Assembly (NCBI RefSeq): GCF_009765975.1
Contig: NZ_LMUJ01000033.1
Span: 19,006 to 62,374 of the forward strand
DNA length: 43,369 nt
From: Acidisphaera sp. S103
GTDB taxonomy: Bacteria; Pseudomonadota; Alphaproteobacteria; Acetobacterales; Acetobacteraceae
Direction of reading: 5' to 3'
Shown: positions 35,475 to 43,369 of the stretch, piece by piece
How the letters are laid out: each line of letters opens with the position of its first letter
Position numbering within the stretch: the first letter of the stretch is position 1
Program-made: the position numbers and the translations under genes
Notes under the pieces: model-generated
What the model was told of the DNA's origin: nothing
What the model saw: the letters and a program-made list of their open reading frames with translations, nothing else
Databases searched by the model: none

Positions 35475-35615
35475 TGGCCCAACCAGCACGCAGCCGGAAT
35501 GTTTCCGAGAAGTGCGAATCCGGTAGAGGCGGGGTGGGCCAGTTGGCAACCCGACAAAACCCTTATGCAGAAGTACCAGCTGAAGGACCCCTCCTGATTC
35601 GTATGGGAATGCCGG

Positions 35616-37661
35616 CTAGCCTCGAAAGGCCGTCGGAATGCCGGCGAGGCGCAAGCCTTCCGCATAGTGCATTTTGTCGCATTCCCGCTCAATCGGGGTG
35701 TCTTCCAGGAAGCGCTCAATGGTGAAATACGGGTCTCGTTCCAAGAAACGGCGTCGGATCGACGCCGCCTCCCGGTCACGTCGTAGATATCCCAGCGCTG
35801 CAAGGTATGGCTTGTAGGCCGCCGAGAACGACGGGTTTAGCTCAATCACCCCCCGACCGATGTCAACCGCGGTCTGGTAGTCGCGTTTCATCAGGCGGAC
35901 CAACACGAAGCAGGCGTTGAAGAAGAAGCCGTGCGGGTCGAACGGCGACAGCGTCTTGTAACGGTCATTGCGTCGCTCGGCCTCATCCAGGTCGCCGGCA
36001 TAGGTGTGGGCAGCAGCAGACAATGCCCAAGCCATTGCCAGGTTCGGATTGAGCGATAGTGCCCGGTCGTGTAGCACCATCGCCTCCGGCAAACGCCGAT
36101 GCAGAATGGCCCGTACATGGCCACTGACGGCCAAACCGCGCGCGTCCAAAGGGTCAAGGACGGTGGCTCGTTCGGCCAACACGCCGGCTTTTTCCATGAT
36201 TGCCGCCGGGTTTTCAGCCCAATGCTGTTCAGCGAGGAACATGTGCCAGTAGGCATACCAAGCGTACGATTGGGCTTGGTCGGGCTCAAGGTCAATCGCC
36301 TCGGCCAGATATCGCCCGGCCAGCATGAACGGCTCCTGCTCAATTTGTCCGATCAATGGAATCGCCCGCAGCATCAGATCATAGGCGGTTGGATCGGCCG
36401 GCTTATGGCTCGTGCTTCGCTTCGCCTCGATCAGCGGAATTTCTGGATCGATCTGTGCCGCAACCTCGGCGGCGATTTCATCCTGCAACGACAATGGGTC
36501 GTCGTTCTTACAGTCGAAGCGGCGTGCCCAGACGACCTGCGCGCTTGAGCGCAGGTCCAGGAGCTGCAAGCTAACACGGACTTTGTCGGCGGCTCGCTGC
36601 ACCGAACCATCCAGCAGGAAATCCAACCCAAACGCCCGGCTGATTGCGGCCTCGTTACGGTTATCAGCCGCGAAGCGGTCGAGGGAGTCGGATGAGAGAA
36701 TGGACATCCATCGGAATTGTGATAACGCGTTGGCAATTTCGTCTGCTAATCCTTGCGCCAGACTTGCGTGTTCGTTGCTCGAGCTGATCAGGCGGAACGG
36801 CATGACGCCGATGCGCGTACCCTCAGACATAATCGTTACGTCTACGCAAAAACTTGACGCGGCCGTCGGCTCTTGAAGCACCCCAGGTTTCGCCGGTGAG
36901 GCGACGGTCACGACTGGCGGAGTTAGTTGAGGCTGCCCTTGGTGGTATGAAGGGCCCCTGATGTCATATGAAAGCTTCTGCGTCTCTGCCGAAGGCATTG
37001 CATCGACTGTATCCGCTAATGCTGCTCGGCAGCGGTTATAGGCTCGGATTGCTAGTCCGCGCTCACCGCGTGTGTGATGGGCATTCATCAGAGCCCGCCA
37101 GGCACCTTCGTGTACACGGTCAATCGTCAATACCCGTTCTGCTGCCTCGATCGCCTCGTCAGGACTGGTAATGCCTTGCAACATTGACTCGGCGATTCTG
37201 AGACTGCGGTTGCGTAGCTGAGTACGCTCGCCTTGCAGCCAAGCGTCGAACTTGGGATCGATTCGTTCCAAATCCTCCAACAAGTCGGCATCCAGCAGGG
37301 AAAGCGCCGAGGGCCTTGTAGAATCCGCCTGCGTTACCTCCTGAAAGTCGGTGGAGACCGCGCTTGGCCGAAAGGCCAGGTGACCGCGCGCGACGATCAG
37401 GATGTCGGCTTCTGCCGGGGCCAGCGCATCCAGTAGGCGGTGTATTTCTTGGCGCAGTGAGGCACGCCCCTGTTTCGCCGAACTGCGGCTCCATAGATGC
37501 TCGATCAACCGGCTCCGCAAAACGGGACGGGGCGCTGCCATGGCGACGCAGGCTAGCAGTGCCCGGGTTTTGCGTCCGGGCGGCAGCACATTTTCATCGT
37601 TCCCAGCCCAGGCCCCCATAGGTCCGATTAGGCGGATCCGAACCGCTGCATGATCGCTCAT
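35616..37661 (-). CDS. SARP/BTAD-type transcriptional regulator with TPR domain
   Basis: 681 aa. Residues 1-100 form a winged-helix domain (RIRLIGPMGAWAG ... LPPGRKTRALLACVAM ... LIEHLWS) of the OmpR/SARP kind. Residues 110-230 match the bacterial transcriptional activation domain, ending HEGAWRALMNAHHTRGERGLAIRAYNRCRAAL. Residues 285-400 resemble the TolB-like/adenylate-cyclase-associated segment (VMPFRLISS ... LAQGLADEIANALSQFRWMSILS). From 430 on are TPR-like helices. No transmembrane helix is visible, unlike CadC, so the protein should be cytoplasmic. The target is unknown; it lies beside an AT-rich region with spaced repeats. Confidence 0.8.
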   Translation of the reverse strand: MSDHAAVRIRLIGPMGAWAGNDENVLPPGRKTRALLACVAMAAPRPVLRSRLIEHLWSRSSAKQGRASLRQEIHRLLDALAPAEADILIVARGHLAFRPSAVSTDFQEVTQADSTRPSALSLLDADLLEDLERIDPKFDAWLQGERTQLRNRSLRIAESMLQGITSPDEAIEAAERVLTIDRVHEGAWRALMNAHHTRGERGLAIRAYNRCRAALADTVDAMPSAETQKLSYDIRGPSYHQGQPQLTPPVVTVASPAKPGVLQEPTAASSFCVDVTIMSEGTRIGVMPFRLISSSNEHASLAQGLADEIANALSQFRWMSILSSDSLDRFAADNRNEAAISRAFGLDFLLDGSVQRAADKVRVSLQLLDLRSSAQVVWARRFDCKNDDPLSLQDEIAAEVAAQIDPEIPLIEAKRSTSHKPADPTAYDLMLRAIPLIGQIEQEPFMLAGRYLAEAIDLEPDQAQSYAWYAYWHMFLAEQHWAENPAAIMEKAGVLAERATVLDPLDARGLAVSGHVRAILHRRLPEAMVLHDRALSLNPNLAMAWALSAAAHTYAGDLDEAERRNDRYKTLSPFDPHGFFFNACFVLVRLMKRDYQTAVDIGRGVIELNPSFSAAYKPYLAALGYLRRDREAASIRRRFLERDPYFTIERFLEDTPIERECDKMHYAEGLRLAGIPTAFRG

Positions 37662-38537
37662 GGTCTCGCATCTTTCGCTATATCGCCAGGGCTATATCGG
37701 CGGCATTTTTGTCGGGCCGCTTAACCACCCAAATGTCTCCTGAAGAGACTGCGCATCAGATGTAACTCGACATCATTATGGCTGTTGCTTGTTATCATAA
37801 CATCACAGATATGCCTTTGTGTTCGCCCGAATTCCGGCATAGGTCATCGCCTGAGTGTGGCCGATAATCTCAACGGTTTCATGCCATCGATTTCTGGGCG
37901 ATGGGCAATCGTCCTGCCCCTCAACGGTCGGACACGAGATGCCCGCAAGTTCCGCAATATATCGATACGAAACAAAAAAACTTGATCAGACTCGTGTCGA
38001 GTCGCGGGTGCTGGTACGAGCAAATTAACGTCGATTCACCTTCGTGCATGAGTGGTGCCCACCAACTAAAATTACAATTGGCGGTTCGTCTTTGCACAAA
38101 CGCGTGTGCTAGCGGGCGGCCACGCTGCATCGAACGTAGGTCGGTGTGTGGGGTCGAATCGGCCGCGGAACCGACCGAATCGCCAAATCCCTCGTTTCAC
38201 GCTCCTATCACGTTCAATCCACTTCCTGCACTCCGAGATTTACAGTATAATAACAGTATATTGACAGATATATCTATTATCGTCTGGTACGACGAGAATA
38301 TGCTGTAGTCGACAGACAGGATACCAAGAATTTGACCATACTGCATGAGGCGTCTATCTGCTATCGATGTCTGCGCTGTGGTAATCTATGATGATTTGAT
38401 GGAGAATCAAACAGTCGATCGATTCTGGATATCGTGGAATCAGGCGAATCTCTGCTGTGACCGCTTTGGGTCCGTGAGGCGCGCCTGGACCATCAAATCA
38501 TCTCTTCCGCAACTTTATAGAACTATAGGGCGTCGAG
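37662..38537. other. AT-rich intergenic region with regulatory repeats
   Basis: About 880 bp, clearly AT-richer than the rest, with no convincing gene on either strand. It separates the SARP regulator from the small-ORF cluster and carries three 11-bp-spaced heptamers near 38242. Confidence 0.5.
38242..38270 (+). promoter_or_regulatory. Three heptamer direct repeats with 11-bp spacing (SARP-box-like)
   Basis: ACAGTAT (38242-38248), ACAGTAT (38253-38259) and ACAGATA (38264-38270), each separated by four bases. Helical-turn spacing of heptamers is the known binding layout of SARP activators. A SARP-type gene is encoded on the other side of this gap. Confidence 0.4.
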
Positions 38538-38813
38538 ATGAGTGATATTGAGCAGATCACGGGAGGGGAACACAAGCGGGCCATCACCCTGGCCTCCAGG
38601 CCATATGTCGCCTGGCTTGATGGCACCGCCGCCCGATTTACGGTGATTGGACCCCCGCAGTTGGTAATCTTCAAGGGTGGCAAGAAAATTGTCCATCAGA
38701 TCGGCACCGCCGCGCTTCCGGGTCTAGTGCTGTGGGCCAATCCTCATTTGGCAGGCTTGATGATTGCGGTCTCGTGGTCCGATTGTGTGTGGCAGAGCGC
38801 AATCGGCCGCTGA
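38538..38813 (+). CDS. Small protein of unknown function
   Basis: 91 aa from ATG 38538, with a TAGGG-like ribosome-binding site ten bases upstream. Codon use is like real genes of this genome. Sequence notes: an ARFTVIGPPQLVIFKGGKKIV segment with strand-turn-strand character, and a hydrophobic C-terminal part (ALPGLVLWANPHLAGLMIAV). No family is recognised. It is the first gene of a tight group of small ORFs on the plus strand, downstream of the SARP-like repeats. Confidence 0.45.
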   Translation: MSDIEQITGGEHKRAITLASRPYVAWLDGTAARFTVIGPPQLVIFKGGKKIVHQIGTAALPGLVLWANPHLAGLMIAVSWSDCVWQSAIGR

Positions 38814-38899
38814 GGCTGGCTCGTATGCGAGCCCGGCAAAGACGCTCGCTGACAACCCCTACGTATGGTTTGGCGACACGAACGAGCTGCGGAGGCAGC

Positions 38900-39349
38900 A
38901 TGTCATTTGTCACCGCCGGGACAGCTATCTCGGCACAGCATCTCACTGCCTGCAATGCGATCCGAAGTACCGGAAGGGACACCGCTCTCATGATCGATCT
39001 GTTTGGCGGCGGCAATCCCGGCTCGCTTGGCGCCAATGGCGGGCAGACGGTCGGTAACATGTGTCTTTATGACCAGCGTCACGTGACACCTTTGTTTCCT
39101 CGACCGGTTCGCCAGGTGTTTCGTGGACCAGCTGGCGCTCGAAAATACTCTCGCTACCGCGGTCTCGCAGGCGGAGCAGAGCGGCAGCGCCGACAGGATC
39201 ATTCCGGCGCTTTTCAGCGAGTCTGGCAACTCGCCGAATGGCTCCAGTGTGGATCCGGGCGGCGTCGAGACCTTGGCTGCGGTCATCCTCCACGCCGCGA
39301 ACCGCAGTCCTCCGCCTGCGGCAAACCATCTACATGGAGTCATTCATGA
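38900..39349 (+). CDS. Hypothetical protein, frame possibly broken in its second half
   Basis: 149 aa from ATG 38900, with GGAGG four bases before the start. The first 75 residues (MSFVTAGTAISAQHLTACNA, then a glycine-rich LFGGGNPGSLGANGG) look protein-like. The second half is Arg-rich and lies over a better-coding frame starting at 39123, so the true protein may end or shift there. Function unknown. Confidence 0.35.
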   Translation: MSFVTAGTAISAQHLTACNAIRSTGRDTALMIDLFGGGNPGSLGANGGQTVGNMCLYDQRHVTPLFPRPVRQVFRGPAGARKYSRYRGLAGGAERQRRQDHSGAFQRVWQLAEWLQCGSGRRRDLGCGHPPRREPQSSACGKPSTWSHS

Positions 39350-39404
39350 GAACGGCTACCTGCCGTACTATCGTCCCCACCCGTCGCGCTGCGCTCGGCT
39401 TTAG
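39123..39404 (+). CDS. Possible small protein overlapping the previous ORF
   Basis: 93 aa from GTG 39123. High GC at third codon positions and a plausible composition (LALENTLATAVSQAEQSGSA helix). It may be the in-frame continuation of the 38900 gene after a frameshift, or an independent gene. No family recognised. Confidence 0.33.
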   Translation: MDQLALENTLATAVSQAEQSGSADRIIPALFSESGNSPNGSSVDPGGVETLAAVILHAANRSPPPAANHLHGVIHENGYLPYYRPHPSRCARL

Positions 39405-39459
39405 TGTGGCGACCATTGCCGCTGGCGGCTGCGCACTGAGGTCCCGCTGCCATGGTTGA
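39346..39459 (+). CDS. Possible 37-aa ORF with twin-arginine-like N-terminus
   Basis: ATG 39346 has GGAG six bases upstream. The sequence has PTRRAALGFSVATIAAGGCA, resembling a short Tat signal. It ends 8 bases into the next gene (ATGGTTGA overlap) and overlaps the previous ORF by 59 bases. It could be a leader peptide or chance. Confidence 0.28.
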   Translation: MRTATCRTIVPTRRAALGFSVATIAAGGCALRSRCHG

Positions 39460-39781
39460 TTCGCCGGATGCAGCGATCGTCGCGCTGTGCGATAGTCTGA
39501 TCGAGATCGAGATCGAAGCCACCGCGCTCGTTGCCCAAAGGCTGACGATCGCCGATGAACGCCGCACCGAGGCGCAGATGACCGCGCTTGAACGCCGACG
39601 GGCCGACGTGGTGGCCGAACTGATGCGCCGCGGGCCGCCGAGGACCATGACGGAGATCCGGGCCGTGGCCCGGGCTTCGTTGGCCACCCACGGAAACAAA
39701 AATGGAGAAGGCGCGGTCGTGCCGATCTGCTGTGGCCATTGGTTGGCGCTCACCGTGTGCGAATGCCTCGCTGACGTCTAG
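39452..39781 (+). CDS. Small coiled-coil hypothetical protein
   Basis: 109 aa from ATG 39452. The central part is a strong coiled coil with heptad Leu/Ala/Ile (DSLIEIEIEATALVAQRLTI, then ERRTEAQMTALERRRADVVAEL), followed by a short region with ICCGHW and CEC cysteines. Similar small helical proteins occur in Acetobacteraceae mobile regions, but no function is known. Confidence 0.55.
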   Translation: MVDSPDAAIVALCDSLIEIEIEATALVAQRLTIADERRTEAQMTALERRRADVVAELMRRGPPRTMTEIRAVARASLATHGNKNGEGAVVPICCGHWLALTVCECLADV

Positions 39782-40078
39782 AGACAAAGGGAAAGGGAGA
39801 GCACGATCGGCTGCTGCGTGTTGATCCACGCCATGCGTACATCCTCCCTCGGCCAGAGCACAAACCCGGACAGTACCCGCAGTGCTGCTGTGCATGTCGA
39901 TTTGTCCACCTGGACGTCTATCCCCCCCGATCCTCCGGCAGTCCCAGCGGGGGGGAGGGGGATGTGGGGCTGTCTGGGAAGATGGTCAGATGAACATCTA
40001 TGCGTGGTCGGATCGTGGGTGGTCGCGGGCTGGCCCAGTTGAACTCTCAGGGCCAGGCGACCTGCAACCCATTGTTCT
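39782..40078. other. Intergenic region before the IS630 relic
   Basis: About 300 bp with a C-tract (cccccc near 39928) and a G-tract near 39950-39960 but no gene. The degraded left end of the IS630 relic probably lies here. Confidence 0.4.
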
Positions 40079-40970
40079 TGCTGGCATCGGTTCAATGCGG
40101 AAGGCGTGGCGGGTCTATCGGACCGGCCCCACGCAGGTGGTGTTCGAGACCGTCTATCGCCGGCGCAGCAGGAACAGGTGGCTGCCTGGGTTCGGGCCGG
40201 CCGGTGTTGGGAAAGGACGGGGTGGTGCGCTGGCGGCGGATTGATCTGCAAGCGAAGATTGCCGAAACGTTCGGGCTGCACTTGCACGAGCGGAGTGTCG
40301 GCAAGCTGCTGCGGCGCCTGGGGTTTCGGCATATCTCAGTGCGTCCGAGGCACCCGCGGGCAGAGGTTTCCGCCCAGGAGGCGCATAAAAAAACTTTGTC
40401 GCACTGGTTTCCGAAGTCATCCCGGCCCATGCCCGCGGCAAAGCCATCGAGCTTTGGTGGCAAGACAAGGCGCGGGTCGGCCAGCAGGGCAGCCTGACCT
40501 ATATCTGGGCTGAGCAGGGCAGCCGTCCGCCAGCCTTACGCGACCTGCGGTATGACTGGGCTTACATATTTAGCGCCGTGTGCCCGGCGCGCGAAATCGG
40601 TGTTGGCCGGGTTCTACCAGAGGCCAATGCGCAGACCATGAACGTGCACCTGGCCGAAGTCGGTCGGACGATCGCGCCGGGCGCCTTCGGGGTGATCATC
40701 CTGGACGGTGCCGGCTGGCATCAGACCGGTGGCCGGTTGGTGGTGCCGGCCAATCCGGCCTTGTTGCACTTGCCGCCATACGCGCCGGAACTCAATCCAG
40801 TCGAGAACGTCTGGCAGTATCTCCGGCAAAACTTTCTCAGCAACCGTGTATTCGAAAGCTATGAGGCTATCGTCGACGCATGCTGTGATGCCTGGAACGC
40901 ATTGATGGCTCCGCCAGAACGCATCCGGTCGATCACTCAACGCGATTGGGCAAAAACGGTCAGTTCATAG
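40079..40970 (+). pseudogene. IS630-family transposase relic
   Basis: Three frames together give a nearly full DDE protein: WHRFNAEGVAGLSDRPHAGG and LSPAQQEQVAAWVRAG (frame from 40082), then DGVVRWRRIDLQAKIAETFG ... VGKLLRRLGFRHISVRPRHP, then FVALVSEVIPAHARGKAIEL ... GVIILDGAGWHQTGG (second Asp) and LPPYAPELNPVENVWQYLRQ (closing Glu). The second frame change lies at a run of seven A at 40387-40393, the type of slippery site used for programmed -1 shifts in IS630 elements. The first change, near 40200, looks like a mutation. The N-terminal HTH is missing or degraded, so the copy is dead. Confidence 0.75.
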
Positions 40971-41065
40971 GGCCGTTGGTCTCAGACGCGAGGGATGGTT
41001 CGCCGGGGTACGGCTGCTCGGACGGACGCAGCTGAAAAGCGTGCTGGTTTAGCCCATCTTATTCA

Positions 41066-42830
41066 GTGCGCCCCAACGGCGCGGTTCACCAGTGGAGGGA
41101 GGATCCACCCAGGGAGTTGTCGGTAGACCCTGGTAGCTGACGAGCGGTTCGTTCGGGCAACCGGGCGGGCCGAAGCCTCGTGACAAAGGCCGCCTTTGGG
41201 CGGTTGAGCAATCCGGCAGGCCGTAACGTGAGTAAAGCCTGAGCAGGCCTCGAAAGTGAAGTCATGGACGCCGACCCGCCTGAATAACGGGGAAGGCCCA
41301 AGTGGGACGGGGTAGCAACCGACAGACGGACCCGTTCTGGTCCATCGGGGTAGTGGGCACGGCATGTCGAAAGGGTGAACCGGGTAATTGGGGGAGACCC
41401 GTCGCGGGCGAGGGTAGCGGCCTCGACGTCGTCGCAGGACGGCGGCCCAGGCGGGTGTCGGACAGGGTCATAGTACTGTCGAGGCCGGGTAACTCCGGCG
41501 GAGGGAAGGGCCCTGACTTCTGGTACGCTTTCGAAGGAGCCGAGGATCGGGATTGGTGATGAGCCTGACAACACCCGATAAGATCAGAACGCTTCAGAGG
41601 AAGCTCTATTTCAAGGCGAAGGCGGAGCCGAACTTCCGGTTCTATCTGCTCTACGACAAGGTCTACCGCGCGGACATACTGCGCCATGCGTATGACCTGG
41701 TACGCGCCAACAAGGGCGCACCAGGCGTCGATGGCGTGGACTTCGCGGCGATCGAGGCGGCAGGGCTGGAGAACTGGCTGGACGGCATCGAGACGGAACT
41801 GCGAACCAAGACGTACCAGCCCCAACCGGTGCGAAGGGTGATGATCCCCAAGCCCGGCGGCGGCGAGCGGCCGCTTGGCATCCCGACGATCCGGGACCGA
41901 GTGGTGCAGACCGCCGCGAAATTGGTGCTGGAGCCGATCTTCGAGGCGGACCTCGAACCGAGTGCCTATGGCTACCGACCAGGCCGCAGCGGCATCGATG
42001 CGGTCAAGGAAGTGCACCGACTGCTGTGCCAAGGGTTCACCGATGTGGTGGACGCCGACCTGTCGAAGTATTTCGATACGATTCCGCACGATGAACTCTT
42101 ACGTTCGGTCGCGGCGCGGATCGTCGACCGCCATGTCCTGCGCCTGATCAAGGCGTGGCTCAAGGCACCGGTCGAGGAAACGGACCCGGATGGACGGCGG
42201 CGCATGAGTGGTGGCAAGCAAAGCACCTGCGGTACGCCGCAGGGCGGGGTGATCAGCCCACTGCTGGCCAACCGTTACATGAACCGCTTCCTCCGGCACT
42301 GGCGAAACCAGGGCCGCGGTGAGGCCTACAAAGCGCATATCGTGAACTATGCCGACGACTTCGTCATCCTCAGCCGCGGATACGCGGAGGAGGCCCTGGC
42401 ATGGACGCGGCAGGTCATGACCAGGCTCGGGCTCACCGTCAACGAAACGAAAACTGCCTTGCGCAATGCGAGGCAGGAACACTTCGACTTCCTGGGCTAC
42501 AGCTTCGGACCGCACTACTACCGGAAGGATGGCCACTGGTATCTGGGGGCCAGTCCGTCGCAGAAGAGCGTGCAACGCCTCAAGGCGCGTGTGGCGGAGA
42601 TCACGGTCCCCTCCAATGTTGCTCCTTGGGATGAGGTGCGCACCCGGTTGAACAATCTCCTGCGGGGCTGGGCGACTTACTTCAGCTACGGCACGCGGCT
42701 GATGGCCTACCGGGCGGCGGACCACCACGTCTACGAGTCGGTTCGCGGGTTCCTGACGCGGCGCCACAAGGTGCCTTCGCGAGGCACACGGCGATTCTCG
42801 GACCCTGTGGTCTTTGGAAAGCTGGGTGTC
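41066..42830 (+). mobile_element. Group II intron, 3'-truncated
   Basis: The 5' end is GTGCG at 41066, matching the group II intron boundary consensus GUGYG. It is followed by about 490 bases of structured non-coding sequence (domains I-III, including GTAACGTGAGTAAAGCC and AACCGGGTAATTGGGGGAGA stretches) and the reverse transcriptase gene in the domain IV position. The 3' end is lost: the ORF is broken at about 42830 and no domain V sequence (GAGCCG...GAAA...CGGTTC) follows. It is therefore not expected to self-splice. Confidence 0.8.
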
Positions 42831-42851
42831 GCAGCCACTCCAAATCCGTAG
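41559..42851 (+). CDS. ltrA: Group II intron reverse transcriptase/maturase, C-terminally truncated
   Basis: 430 aa from ATG 41559. Reverse-transcriptase blocks: [11 protein letters not shown] (RT0/1), [22 protein letters not shown] (RT2), [12 protein letters not shown] and [15 protein letters not shown] (RT3, first catalytic Asp), [19 protein letters not shown] (RT4), and the catalytic NYADDFVIL with YADD at about 264-267. The maturase domain X follows ([15 protein letters not shown], then [15 protein letters not shown]). The family end after FGKLGV is missing and replaced by AATPNP-stop, read from unrelated sequence. The truncated protein keeps the polymerase core but lacks the last residues of the maturase. 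Confidence 0.88.
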   Translation: MSLTTPDKIRTLQRKLYFKAKAEPNFRFYLLYDKVYRADILRHAYDLVRANKGAPGVDGVDFAAIEAAGLENWLDGIETELRTKTYQPQPVRRVMIPKPGGGERPLGIPTIRDRVVQTAAKLVLEPIFEADLEPSAYGYRPGRSGIDAVKEVHRLLCQGFTDVVDADLSKYFDTIPHDELLRSVAARIVDRHVLRLIKAWLKAPVEETDPDGRRRMSGGKQSTCGTPQGGVISPLLANRYMNRFLRHWRNQGRGEAYKAHIVNYADDFVILSRGYAEEALAWTRQVMTRLGLTVNETKTALRNARQEHFDFLGYSFGPHYYRKDGHWYLGASPSQKSVQRLKARVAEITVPSNVAPWDEVRTRLNNLLRGWATYFSYGTRLMAYRAADHHVYESVRGFLTRRHKVPSRGTRRFSDPVVFGKLGVAATPNP

Positions 42852-42864
42852 CTATTTGCTGAAG
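42834..42864 (-). repeat. Third copy of the 31-bp motif, at the intron breakpoint
   Basis: On the minus strand this reads CTTCAGCAAATAGCTACGG then ATTTGGAGTGGC. It matches the end motif of the 303-bp element at 24 of 31 positions. It begins within a few bases of where the group II intron sequence stops and supplies the stop codon of the truncated reverse transcriptase. Confidence 0.5.
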
Positions 42865-42898
42865 CGTTGTCAGCTGGCCGTGCTGCGCTTCGGCGCTC

Positions 42899-43008
42899 CG
42901 GATTGTCCAGGTAGTCCATAGGAGGGACCCGCCCCGAAGCGGAGCGCCCTTTCGCGCGCAGCGAAGCGAAGGGGCGGGAGGTCCCTGTGGACCCACCTGG
43001 ACAATCCG
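42899..43008. repeat. Large GC-rich inverted repeat
   Basis: CGGATTGTCCAGGT (42899-42912) pairs perfectly with ACCTGGACAATCCG (42995-43008). Inside, GGACCCGCCCC and GGGGCGGGAGGTCC extend the stem imperfectly. It lies just beyond the 31-bp motif copy. Confidence 0.5.
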
Positions 43009-43154
43009 GGATGGCACTCCAGGGGAGTGCCTGGCCTCGGGATATTTGAGGGTGATGCGGTAGACCTGTCGGGATTGGAAGGCAGGCACGGCGCCGATCC
43101 ATCACCTGGCCAGTTTTGCTTCGGCGCCGCGCCCTACACCGTGCAGAGGCACGA

Positions 43155-43369
43155 TTGCAGGGGCATCATCGCAGTCGCGACGGCGCGCGTCCACGCCATC
43201 GGCGGGCGCATGACGGGAGCGGCGGTTGCGACCACGATCGTCTGCCGCAAGCCCGGCTGTTTCTATGCGCGGCCCCAGGTTGTCGTGCCCAGGCGCTCAT
43301 TTGCAGCCATTGCGACCGGGGCCACATCTACTGCGCCGAGTGTGCGCCGCACGCGCGCCGACGTTCGCT
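43155..43369 (+). CDS. Cysteine-rich protein, partial (runs off the window)
   Basis: In the frame of 43155 the last 38 residues contain LCAAPGCRAQALICSHCDRG and HIYCAECAPHARRRS, a dense C-x4-C / C-x2-C / C-x2-C pattern typical of small zinc-binding hypothetical proteins of mobile DNA. The start is uncertain: this frame is open from 43056, and only a TTG at 43155 offers itself. A competing high-GC3 frame (43027 onward) overlaps. The gene continues beyond the window. Confidence 0.35.
   Translation, partial: MQGHHRSRDGARPRHRRAHDGSGGCDHDRLPQARLFLCAAPGCRAQALICSHCDRGHIYCAECAPHARRRS

Noticed and set aside
35516..35540. GCGAATCCGGTAG resembling the 31-bp end motif
   Set aside because: Only about ten core bases match and the flanks do not.
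1..43369. CRISPR array, tRNA or rRNA genes
   Set aside because: No regularly spaced repeats and no cloverleaf or rRNA sequence were noticed; an automated scan was not possible.

Overview
The window looks like accessory DNA of a high-GC alphaproteobacterium, most likely an Acetobacteraceae member (Acidiphilium/Gluconacetobacter-like). This rests on overall GC richness, the three-subunit molybdenum hydroxylase/cytochrome c operon, the relaxase type and the mix of insertion-sequence families. Whether it is chromosome or a large plasmid cannot be decided from the sequence. No rRNA, tRNA or CRISPR array was seen.

Region 1 (1-20.1 kb) is a surface-glycan locus. It opens with the C-terminus of UDP-glucose 6-dehydrogenase and a UDP-glucuronate decarboxylase, which together make UDP-xylose. 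An IS5-family element has inserted into the last codons of the decarboxylase gene. Then come a TPR protein (minus strand), an SGNH hydrolase, an exported protein of unknown function, a tiny Cys-containing ORF coupled to a GT61 glycosyltransferase, three SAM methyltransferases, a second very large SGNH protein, a GT90 (CAP10-type) glycosyltransferase with extra domains (minus strand), and a DUF1800/DUF1501 pair. Several of these genes are visibly AT-richer than their surroundings, suggesting patchwork acquisition.

Region 2 (20.1-27.2 kb) is a mobilization module. A MobF relaxase-helicase and a small coiled-coil gene are divergent from a three-gene set (small basic protein, P-loop ATPase, membrane-anchored protein) arranged like stbABC of plasmid R388. 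The 138-bp divergent gap is the obvious oriT candidate. A ParD/ParE toxin-antitoxin pair follows.

Region 3 (27.9-32.0 kb) is a compact operon for a [2Fe-2S] subunit, a tri-heme cytochrome c and a Tat-exported molybdopterin subunit: a periplasmic aldehyde/N-heterocycle-type oxidoreductase feeding electrons to the respiratory chain.

Region 4 (32.0-43.4 kb) is a mosaic. It holds a 303-bp highly structured element bounded by 30-31 bp inverted repeats, a tiny zinc-ribbon gene, a small HTH gene with a perfect 20-bp palindrome upstream, a frameshifted IS4-family transposase, a SARP/BTAD-type regulator, an AT-rich gap with SARP-like 11-bp-spaced repeats, a run of small unknown ORFs, an IS630-family relic and a 3'-truncated group II intron. 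The intron's truncation point carries a third copy of the inverted-repeat motif of the 303-bp element. This structured repeat and its association with the intron breakpoint is the least explained feature of the window.
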